Assembly (NCBI GenBank): GCA_002839765.1
Contig: PGYR01000001.1
Span: 124,001-188,000, forward strand
DNA from: Ignavibacteriae bacterium HGW-Ignavibacteriae-4
Lineage (GTDB): Bacteria; Bacteroidota; Ignavibacteria; Kapaibacteriales; UBA2268
DNA length: 64,000 bases
Direction of reading: 5' to 3'
Shown: piece after piece, positions 1 to 8,000 of the stretch
How positions within the stretch are numbered: the first letter of the stretch is position 1
Layout of the letters: each line of letters starts with the position of its first letter
Program-made: the position numbers and the translations under genes
The notes under the pieces: generated by a model
Told to the model about the DNA's origin: nothing
What the model saw: only the letters and a program-made list of their open reading frames with translations
The model's database searches: none

Positions 1-2
1 TT

Positions 3-146
3 GGAGAAACCATTTTAGATAAAAAAACTATCTTCAATTACACTGAAGATGAGTTCAAGGAAAGATACATAAAAAGCCCATTGAAAAGACCCAAACACAA
101 CGGTATCAAAAGGAACATCCTCGAATTAGAAAAGAACTCTAAATAG
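3..146 (+). CDS. queG: Epoxyqueuosine reductase QueG, C-terminal end (cut by window edge)
   Basis: The frame is open from the window edge to TAG at 144-146 and gives 47 residues. They include SPLKRPKHNGIKRN, which matches the conserved end of QueG (a stretch like SPIKRAKRKGLLRN shortly before the C-terminus). QueG is the cobalamin and iron-sulfur dependent enzyme that reduces epoxyqueuosine to queuosine in tRNA, the last step of the pathway. The iron-sulfur domains lie outside the window, so the call rests only on this tail. A tgt gene for an earlier step of the same pathway lies at 53340-54503. Confidence 0.7.
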   Translation, partial: GETILDKKTIFNYTEDEFKERYIKSPLKRPKHNGIKRNILELEKNSK

Positions 147-214
147 TATATTAATAAAAAGTATTTAAAATCGTCAATTAGAAAAATAAAATTTAAGAAA
201 AGGAGAAATAAGAT

Positions 215-1159
215 TTGTCAACACATCATCAAGTAATAATAATAGGTTCAGGACCAGCTGGATTAACAGCAGCTCTTTACGCATCGCGTGCTAACTTAGA
301 AGTAGTGGTTTTTGAAGGTATGCAGCCCGGTGGTCAATTAACAATCACAACTGAAGTAGAAAACTATCCCGGATTTGTAAATGGGATACAAGGTCCAGAA
401 ATGATGGATATACTTAGAAAACAGGCACAGCGATTTGAAGCTAAATCAATTTTTGAAACAGTCAAAAAAGTAGATTTTTCAGAAAGACCATTTAAAATGA
501 CAACGGAAAAGGGCGATTATACTGCTGATGCAGTTATTATCTCGACAGGAGCAACAGCGAAATTATTAAACATACCTAGTGAACAAACTTACTGGGGATC
601 TGGAATCTCTGCTTGTGCGACGTGCGACGGCTTCTTTTTCAATGGTGAAAAAAACCTTTTCATAATTGGTGGGGGAGATACAGCTATGGAAGAAGCACTT
701 TTCCTAACTAAATATGGGCAGAAAGTAACTGTAGTTAATAGAAGTGAGAATTACAGAGCTTCTAAGATAATGCTAGAAAGAGCTAAAAATCATCCAAAAA
801 TTGAATTCATAGAAAACGTAGTCGTTGATGAGTACATCGGTGAGACTACTAACGGTATTAAAAAGCTTACTGGGCTTAATCTGAAAGATGTAAACACTGG
901 CGAAGTTACATTTCACGAAGGTGGTGGGGCTTTCATCGCGATAGGACACACTCCGAATACCGATATATTTGAAAATATTATAGATATGAACGAAGTCGGA
1001 TATATAGAAACGAAAGGAAAATCAACTTACACTAATATCGAAGGTGTATTTGCTTGTGGCGATGCCCAAGATAATGTTTACCGCCAAGCCGTTACTGCTG
1101 CTGGTACTGGTTGTATGGCCGCTATCGATGCCGAAAGATGGCTTGCTGAGCAAGAATAG
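215..1159 (+). CDS. trxB: Thioredoxin-disulfide reductase
   Basis: This 314-residue flavoprotein passes electrons from NADPH through FAD to thioredoxin in the cytoplasm. The FAD-binding GSGPAG lies at residues 11-16, the redox-active CATC at 134-137, the NADPH-binding GGGDTAMEEA near 152, and the second FAD motif ACGDAQD near the C-terminus. The length is normal for the low-molecular-weight TrxB family. Translation starts at TTG; an AGGAG at 201-205 sits about nine bases upstream, and the protein then begins STHHQVIIIGSG as expected. It follows the queG tail and ends at a strong intrinsic terminator. Confidence 0.95.
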   Translation: MSTHHQVIIIGSGPAGLTAALYASRANLEVVVFEGMQPGGQLTITTEVENYPGFVNGIQGPEMMDILRKQAQRFEAKSIFETVKKVDFSERPFKMTTEKGDYTADAVIISTGATAKLLNIPSEQTYWGSGISACATCDGFFFNGEKNLFIIGGGDTAMEEALFLTKYGQKVTVVNRSENYRASKIMLERAKNHPKIEFIENVVVDEYIGETTNGIKKLTGLNLKDVNTGEVTFHEGGGAFIAIGHTPNTDIFENIIDMNEVGYIETKGKSTYTNIEGVFACGDAQDNVYRQAVTAAGTGCMAAIDAERWLAEQE

Positions 1160-1185
1160 TCTTTCAAATAGAATAAAAACAATAT

Positions 1186-1221
1186 AGCCAATCATTTTAC
1201 GAGTGATTGGCTTTTTTTTTT
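1186..1221 (+). terminator. Intrinsic terminator of trxB
   Basis: A perfect 9-bp inverted repeat (AGCCAATCA at 1186-1194, TGATTGGCT at 1204-1212) with a 9-base loop is followed by an unbroken T-run to 1221. It lies 26 bases after the trxB stop and just before the convergent gene's stop at 1225. Confidence 0.9.
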
Positions 1222-1224
1222 AAT

Positions 1225-2970
1225 TCAAATTGTCTCTAGCTCTAGTTTCTTATTATTGAAGTACCTTTCCTTAAAATCAGGTTTGATTTTATCCAAATCT
1301 AATAGTACCACACAGTCTATTGAGTTGTTAAATGATTCATCGATTCCAAAGCCCAGGAACTTGACTCCGCCGTACTCACATAAATCTGTGTATTTTCGTA
1401 GTAATACTGGAACTGAGTAACCCAATTCACTCAATGACTTTTTCAGATTGATGAAATCCTCTTTGTAGTCGGCTCCATTCAATGTTGATAATACGGTTCT
1501 ATATGATAACTTTGGTATTTCGTACGGGTATTTAGCTTTCAAGTAGCTATTGACACCCTCTGAATACCACTTTTGATAGTAAAATACTATCAAGTTTTTC
1601 GCTAGCTCTGAGTAGGAATCGCTCAGACTTACCGCGCCGAACATATACTTTATATGGGGTCTCTCTATCACATAAGCGCCTATTCCCTGCCATAGATAAT
1701 CCAAAGCATTCGTTCGCCAGTACTTCTGTTGTATAAAGCTTCTGCCCAGTTCCAATGTATTTTCTAAGACTTTCTCAAACTCGGGGCTGAATTCGTATAG
1801 CTGATGATTATAAACGCTCTCATAGCCATGATTTGCTATTATCTCGGAGAGGTCTCCCAACCTATAAGATCCGATTATCTCTATATTATCATTGTTCCAA
1901 AGTATCAAATGATCGCATATCTTATCATAGTTATCCTTATCCGACTTATTCCCAGTTCCTTCGCCCACTTTCCTATAAGTTAACTCCCTCAATCTAGAGA
2001 TTTCGTTTATAACGTTTTTACTTATCTGATACTTAGTAGTGTATAGCTTCGTCTTCTCATCAATATTCACTAACAAGCGAGACATATTCAGCTCCACCTT
2101 AATCGTTTTCTGAGACTGCGGATGAATCACGTTCTTCTCGGTCATGAATATCTCCTTCTTATCCTTAGCTATCCTATACACGTGCTTTTTCAGCAGCTTT
2201 ATAAGCAACTTATCCTTCATATAGTTACTGATTGCAACACTCGGGATAATGTCTCCTATCTTGATACTAATCCTTTCACCCGCCTTTTTAAAGATTTCCC
2301 TCGGTAACAAAGCCGTTGAAAGCCTCTTATTAAGCTTTGAAACCATATAAAAAAAGACCGAGTTCTGCGCTTTGATGAAAACCGGAAGTATAGGAGCACC
2401 ATACTTCTTCGCAATACTTATCGTACTCTTCGACCAATCCCCATCCATCACCTTCCCAGACCTTAACCTCGACACTTCACCCGCAGGGAAGATAATCAGA
2501 ACCTTTTCCTCAATCATCGCCTTATGTATCGCAACCATCGTACTCTTTTTCTGACTCTTGGAGAAAATATCCACAGGAATTATAAACTCATTCAGCTGCT
2601 CAATATTAGTCAACATCTCATTCGCAAGTATCTTTATGTCCTGACGAACCTCATAGATACCGCAAATAAGTGACAACGCATCCAAGCCACCCAAAGGATG
2701 ATTCGCCACAACAATTAACCGACCCTCGGAAGGAATTTTCTGCTTATCTTTATGAGTAGTCGTAAACGAAAAATCGATATAATCGAACAATTCCTCGATA
2801 AACTCAATCCCAGACCAATTCTCCGTCCTTCGCAAGAACTTATTCACATCCTTGAAACTAAGAAAGTTATCAACAATACGCTCTAACAACCTATATCTAA
2901 GCACAAATCGAGTCAATTTGTTATCAATCGAAACACTTTCAACCAAACTCTTTATCGTAACATCCTTCAT
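1225..2970 (-). CDS. OlsF-like bifunctional acyltransferase (ornithine lipid synthase family)
   Basis: The N-terminal half is a PlsC-type acyltransferase, with the motif ANHPLGGLD near residues 89-97 and IIFPAGEVSR near 160. The C-terminal half (from about residue 310) resembles the GNAT-like hemolysin/OlsB N-acyltransferase fold: LRELTYRKVGEGTGN, IIGSYRLG, ELGRSFIQQKYWRTNALDYLW. This order, O-acyltransferase then N-acyltransferase in one chain, is that of OlsF, which makes ornithine or other amino-acid lipids. I chose the ATG at 2970 (581 residues); an in-frame GTG at 3009 would add 13 residues. Neither start has a clear ribosome site. The exact amino-acid head group cannot be read from sequence. 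Confidence 0.75.
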   Translation of the reverse strand: MKDVTIKSLVESVSIDNKLTRFVLRYRLLERIVDNFLSFKDVNKFLRRTENWSGIEFIEELFDYIDFSFTTTHKDKQKIPSEGRLIVVANHPLGGLDALSLICGIYEVRQDIKILANEMLTNIEQLNEFIIPVDIFSKSQKKSTMVAIHKAMIEEKVLIIFPAGEVSRLRSGKVMDGDWSKSTISIAKKYGAPILPVFIKAQNSVFFYMVSKLNKRLSTALLPREIFKKAGERISIKIGDIIPSVAISNYMKDKLLIKLLKKHVYRIAKDKKEIFMTEKNVIHPQSQKTIKVELNMSRLLVNIDEKTKLYTTKYQISKNVINEISRLRELTYRKVGEGTGNKSDKDNYDKICDHLILWNNDNIEIIGSYRLGDLSEIIANHGYESVYNHQLYEFSPEFEKVLENTLELGRSFIQQKYWRTNALDYLWQGIGAYVIERPHIKYMFGAVSLSDSYSELAKNLIVFYYQKWYSEGVNSYLKAKYPYEIPKLSYRTVLSTLNGADYKEDFINLKKSLSELGYSVPVLLRKYTDLCEYGGVKFLGFGIDESFNNSIDCVVLLDLDKIKPDFKERYFNNKKLELETI

Positions 2971-3276
2971 TTTACACTTTTTGATATTTTCATATATACA
3001 AAATTTCACTTTCGATGTTAGCTTATTATAAGTTGTCGGTTAATATAGTGTGAAGTTCATAAATAAAACCTAAGAAAGTCCCTAGAATACCATTATCGGC
3101 AACTAGAACCTCAATAACGTCATATAGATAAGCCAAACCACCACATATATATCAATTTCCAACCTTAATTATCAAATATAATTTCATAATCTCAGAAAAA
3201 TCACTAATTTGCTATTAATAACTAATTTCAATGGAAGAGGAACAAATTACAAAACATCGACTAAAACTATTATCCC

Positions 3277-3420
3277 AAGGCTTTACGCCACTTTCCCAGT
3301 GCCTTACGCCATTCTTTTACCCCCTTACGCCATTTCAAATGGGTCTTACGCCATCTTCCCAGTTCTCTACGCCATCTTCCCACCCCTCCTCGCCACTTTC
3401 CCAGTCCTCCTCGCCATCTA
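3277..3420. repeat. Tandem repeat with exact 21-bp period, about seven degenerate copies
   Basis: The heptamer TACGCCA (CTCGCCA in the last two copies) starts at 3284, 3305, 3326, 3347, 3368, 3389 and 3410, that is every 21 bases without slip. The consensus is roughly CTTACGCCATCTTCCCAGTCC. On the minus strand four copies read as a heptad like WEDGVRx before an in-frame stop. No unique spacers lie between units, so it is not a CRISPR array. It is probably a decaying low-complexity repeat; function unknown. Confidence 0.8.
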
Positions 3421-3486
3421 GAATAGACTTTTCGGCGGAGGAAATATCATCGAGAGGAACGGAAATAGTCGGCTAGGGAGTTTTAT

Positions 3487-3571
3487 TGTCATTGCGAGGA
3501 ACGAAGTGACGTGGCAATCTCACGGAATGAAGCAGAGTGAAACAGATTACCGCGCTTCGCTCGTAATGACA
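3487..3571. repeat. Palindromic REP/MITE-like element
   Basis: Ends are imperfect inverted repeats: TGTCATTGCGAG at 3487-3498 against TGTCATTACGAG read on the other strand from 3571 (11 of 12 match). Inside are GTGGCAATCT and AGATTACCGCG, also roughly complementary. Total length is about 85 bp. This is the widespread GTCATTGCGAGG type of intergenic palindrome seen in many bacterial genomes. No coding capacity. Confidence 0.7.
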
Positions 3572-3624
3572 GGTGTTTGAGGCAGCGGAAATGCTCCACT
3601 AGGGAGCGAATAGGGAAGACCAGA

Positions 3625-3653
3625 AAACAAAAAACCACTCCTTATGGGAGTGG
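3625..3653 (-). terminator. Intrinsic terminator of sucC
   Basis: On the minus strand the stem is CCACTCC/GGAGTGG (3647-3653 with 3635-3641), with a 5-base loop, followed by a T-rich run (A-run at 3625-3634 on the plus strand). It lies about 30 bases past the sucC stop. Confidence 0.85.
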
Positions 3654-3683
3654 CTTCGTAAAATACTAACGGTATTATTAATT

Positions 3684-4928
3684 CTATACTTTTAAAGTCT
3701 TAACTACAGCAGCAACCTTCTCCGCAGCATCATTGAAAGTCTTAGCTACGATGAATTTTAGGTCAGATTTGTCAAGAATATCAGCAGCTAGCTCGGCATT
3801 AGTACCATCTAGTCTAACGATAAGCGGCAAGTTAACCTCAACAGTCTCCAAAGCTTGGATAATACCATTCGCTACTCTATCGCAACGAACAATACCACCG
3901 AAGATGTTGATAAGAACAGCTTCAACATTCTCATCACTCATCATGATACGGAATGCGTTTGCAATTCTTTCAACGTTTGCTCCACCACCCACATCAAGGA
4001 AGTTGGCAGGCTCGCCACCAGAAAGCTTGATCATGTCCATAGTTGCCATCGCAAGACCTGCACCGTTAACCATACAGCCAACGTTACCATCTAATTTGAT
4101 GTAATTAAGGTCATATTTAGAAGCTTCAACTTCTAACGGAGCTTCTTCAGACTCATCACGCAATGCAGCGATGCTAGGGTGTCTGTAAAGAGCGTTGTCA
4201 TCGAAATCTACCTTCGCATCCAATGCTATGATTAGCTCGTCAGTAGTAACCACTAATGGGTTAATCTCTAACATAGAGCAATCTAAAGCATCATAAGCTT
4301 TGATTAGATTAGATATAAACTTAACGAAGTTTTTGAATGCCGTACCACTTAGTCCAAGACCAAAAGCTAATCTACGAGCTTGGTATCCTTGGAATCCGAT
4401 AGTAGGATCAATAATTTCTTTTAATATTTTTTCAGGAGAGTGTTCAGCAACTTCTTCAATCTCAACGCCACCTTCAGTAGATGCCATTATGATGTTCTTG
4501 CTAGTAGCTCTATCTAACAGAATACTAATGTAGAATTCCTTGTCGATAGATGCGCCATCTTCTAGCATCATTCTATTTACTATAGAACCAGCTTCACCAG
4601 TTTGAATAGTTACTAGTTTATTACCAAGAGTAGCTTCAGCAAATGCTTTTGCTTTAGCTGGCAAATTATCACCAAATAGAACATTTACACCATGAACATC
4701 TTTACCTTCAATCTGCATGATTTCATCAGTATTTATGTTACGTACTTTTCCTTTTCCTCTTCCGCCTGCATGCACTTGCGATTTTAATACTACAACTTTG
4801 CTTCCCTTCTCAACAAATTCCTTTGCTGCTTGTTCAGCGTCTTCTGGCTTGAAGATAACTCTATTTTCCAATACAGGTACGCCGTATTGTTTTAGAAGCT
4901 CTTTTGCCTGATACTCATGTACATTCAT
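3684..4928 (-). CDS. sucC: Succinate-CoA ligase (ADP-forming) subunit beta
   Basis: This 414-residue ATP-grasp protein catalyses substrate-level phosphorylation in the TCA cycle, converting succinyl-CoA and ADP to succinate and ATP with the alpha subunit SucD. It starts MNVHEYQAKELLKQYGVPV, carries KSQVHAGGRGKGKV, the conserved EINPLVVT, LDVGGGANVERI, and the CoA-ligase end NIFGGIVRCDRVANGI. It is slightly longer than the usual 390 or so residues. sucD is not in the window. It stands alone, with its own promoter at 4981-5010 and a terminator at 3625-3653. Confidence 0.95.
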   Translation of the reverse strand: MNVHEYQAKELLKQYGVPVLENRVIFKPEDAEQAAKEFVEKGSKVVVLKSQVHAGGRGKGKVRNINTDEIMQIEGKDVHGVNVLFGDNLPAKAKAFAEATLGNKLVTIQTGEAGSIVNRMMLEDGASIDKEFYISILLDRATSKNIIMASTEGGVEIEEVAEHSPEKILKEIIDPTIGFQGYQARRLAFGLGLSGTAFKNFVKFISNLIKAYDALDCSMLEINPLVVTTDELIIALDAKVDFDDNALYRHPSIAALRDESEEAPLEVEASKYDLNYIKLDGNVGCMVNGAGLAMATMDMIKLSGGEPANFLDVGGGANVERIANAFRIMMSDENVEAVLINIFGGIVRCDRVANGIIQALETVEVNLPLIVRLDGTNAELAADILDKSDLKFIVAKTFNDAAEKVAAVVKTLKV

Positions 4929-4980
4929 ACAATTTACTCTGAATATTAGTTATTATTTTTAATTTCAATTTTTATATCCC

Positions 4981-5010
4981 CAAATTTACCAAATTCCATT
5001 GGGATAGCAA
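4981..5010 (-). promoter_or_regulatory. Bacteroidota-type promoter of sucC
   Basis: On the minus strand, TTG at 5010-5008, exactly 19 bases, then TAAATTTG at 4988-4981. This fits the Bacteroidota housekeeping consensus TTG-N19-TAnnTTTG. The sucC ATG lies 52 bases downstream, leaving room for a leader of about 45 bases. Confidence 0.7.
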
Positions 5011-5029
5011 AAGCAGAGTGCATACATTA

Positions 5030-5068
5030 ATAAAAAAAGTCCCAAAAAGTTTTCACTAGTTGGGACTT
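5030..5068 (-). terminator. Intrinsic terminator of the VWA/ASH surface protein gene
   Basis: On the minus strand, a 9-bp perfect stem (AAGTCCCAA with TTGGGACTT, 5068-5060 and 5045-5037) is followed by a T-rich run at 5036-5030. It lies 24 bases beyond the stop codon at 5092. Confidence 0.85.
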
Positions 5069-5091
5069 GAATTAATAATATTCTAATCATA

Positions 5092-8000
5092 CTATTTAAT
5101 AATCATCAATTTATTGACACTACTATATGCACCAGAATTAACTCTAACAAAGTATAATCCAGAAGAAATTGAGTTCGCATTTATTGCACTTTCATAATGG
5201 CCTTGATTCAAATTACTAGTTAATTGATTTGTAACTACATTACCATTCATATCAATAACCAGAATATTAACATCTAGATTATCATACATAACTGTAAAAT
5301 TAGTTTTTATAATATTCAGATTAGCATCAAAAAGCGAAATACTTTTTTCAGGAATTACACCAATTTCAATTAATCTCTTATCTAAAGCACAGACTCCACT
5401 TAGGTTTACTTTTTGAATCTGGCTAAATGATTGATTAAGACATTTAGGGAAATCAGCTACTGCAATATTGTCGCTTTCATCAGGACCTAAATACATTTTA
5501 TATTTTATATCAAATAGTTCGTGAGTAGCACCATTACTTAGAATATCAGCTGAAGTATTTGGTAAACCATTAAATTCGACAAACTGTTGAGCATTTTTAT
5601 TAGTATTATTAGACCATGTCCAGTTTATATTATTACTAACTGGAGTTAGTATAAATCCATTATTATTTGTATTGAATGCAGTTATATCAGGATTGTGTTG
5701 CAAAATAACATCAAGATCAGTAATATCATAACTCAATGTAGGAATATCAGCCATAACTTTAAGATTAACTTCACTTCCTGGAATAACATCTATATCACTT
5801 GAATTAGTAAAGTATCTAATTCGTTTACCAGTACCAGTCAGAAGATATTCTTTAGTAGTACCAGTTGCATAATAAACAGTTATCTTTGCTGTTTGTAATC
5901 CTTCTGTATCAGGTTGAAATGCAACTTGAAATGGATAATCAATTCCTGCATTAATAACGAAACTACCAGCTGGTAAATCTCTTAAAAAGAAATCTGTTCC
6001 ATTTGGAGTTAGTTCAACTTTATCAATTGTAACTGGACTATTCGGATCATTATTTGGAATAGTTAAATCTATTCTATGTTCATCACATACAAGAACACCA
6101 ACAAAATCGACAGGAGTTGCCCCACTGCTTTGAATTGCATTACATTCTAAAGTATCCGGTCTAGTAAACGGATCATTTACAACATCATCAACATTATTAC
6201 CTATTGCTGTGTTTGATACTATAGTATAAATTAACTTATTTATACCAGCAGTTAGTGGTGTAAACTCGAGAGGTATAGGTATATTACTATTAATAGCTAT
6301 ATCAGAAATTGTAGATAACGTTTTAGCACCACCAACAAAAGTATAGTTTGAAGTAGGGGAGATGGTAAGACTAACTACTTTAGTTATAGCTACTGTTGAT
6401 GTATTTGTTAGAATCAAATCCACAGGTGTAGTTATATTTTGAATATTACTACTTCCACAGTCAATAGAACCAATTGCTGTTGGGTTCTCTCCAATACCAA
6501 TTACATTATTAAGAGCAAGTGGACTATCACCTGGGTTAATTACAATATTAATAGGTTCGGAGTAATTACCATCTGTTTGAGGATTGAAAGTTATTTCGTA
6601 TTTTTTAGAACCATTTCTGGGAATAAGCAAATCACTTGTATCTTCAATTTTGAATGCATTGTTATTTGCTAAACTTAGACTAGTTAAGTTTACATCTAAA
6701 TCGCCACTATTAATTATCTCTAAATCCAACTTAGTAACTGTTTGTATTCTTTTTCTACCGAAATCAACAACTGCATAAGAAAGATTAGTATTTGCACCAG
6801 TACCTAATAAATTAGTTACTACGTCTGAACAACCATCAGTTTCTGAATTGAAAGATAATGTAGCTGTCTTATTACCTTCTATTATAGGTGTGAAACTTAA
6901 TTCAACTTTTATTGAATCTTTTGACTCTACGTTAATTGATGTTCCAACTAAGCCTGTATCGTCGTTAATTGATATTATTTTGAACTCATTGTCAATATCA
7001 TTTGTAATCTGAGGAGTTATTCTTACTGGTACATTGTTATTATTATAGAATACTTTTACATCAGATTTATTAATAGTTAGATTTAAGTTAGAAGCTCCAA
7101 AATTAATTTCATTAGTAGTTACTAAATCACAAATACCATTACCACGAAGTTCTATGCTAATAACATCTGCACAACTACCTTTTATGTTTAATGTTGCTGT
7201 TTTAGGACCAATAGATTGTGGATTGAAATTAACATACATATCTCTAGCTAGAGTAGTTCCAGATTCTACAAAACCATCAAAAGTCTTATCTATAATGAAT
7301 TCATCTTTATTTATTCCAGTTATATAAACGGAATCAATTTTAATAGGAAGAATACTTTGATTTACTACAAATTGTATTAGATGTTTAGCATCTACATCAT
7401 TTATTGGAGTATCGTTGTAAACAATTGGGCCTACTTCTGAATAAGCTAATTTTGGCTTTTCAATGGTAAATGAAGTTTCACTTATATCTTCACTTGGTTC
7501 ATTCTCTCCGAATCGAGTAATATAAACATCACTATTTCCACTATGTTTCAAATTAAACGGACCAAAAGATTTATCAGAACTCATAGTTCCAATTTTAAAT
7601 GTTGATTTAAGGTCTCCTGTAACAACAGTATTAGAAGAAAATGCACCTGCACTCCATCCAGTTTCAATACTAATTGGATTCAAATTCTTATCGAAATAAG
7701 CTGTATATCTAGTTGTATTAGCTTTAAAAGACCAAGGAGGGCTTAGATTTTCCATATCATTCTTTGTTCCAAATTGAGCTATGATTCTTTCAGTTGCTTG
7801 GTCATATCTTATTTTGGTTCCCCATGCTTCAAATGTAGTATATGGACTCCTAGCAGCTATAGTTCTTACAGTATAACTTCCACCATTCTGAGATGTTTTT
7901 GCAACAAAGAAAACACTTCCACCTACTGGAGCTGAAACACTTGATGCTCCAAATTTGGCTTTATCGGAAGTTGCTCCTGTAATATATACTTGCTCTTGAT

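Larger units (their letters stand above)
2971..3683. other. Non-coding block of about 0.7 kb between olsF-like gene and sucC
   Basis: No convincing gene is present. The first 270 bases are AT-rich spacer. The rest is visibly richer in G and C than the surroundings and holds a 21-bp-period repeat (3277-3420), a palindromic repeat (3487-3571) and the sucC terminator. Two overlapping open frames run through the 21-bp repeat only because 21 is a multiple of three. Confidence 0.6.

Noticed and set aside
3277-3420. CRISPR-like array
   Set aside because: Units follow each other directly with no unique spacers, vary in sequence, and no cas gene is in the window.
3231-3476. An 81-codon open frame (and a 70-codon one in another frame) through the 21-bp repeat
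   Set aside because: The frames stay open only because the repeat length is a multiple of three. The peptides are low-complexity, no start signal is evident, and two frames are open at once.
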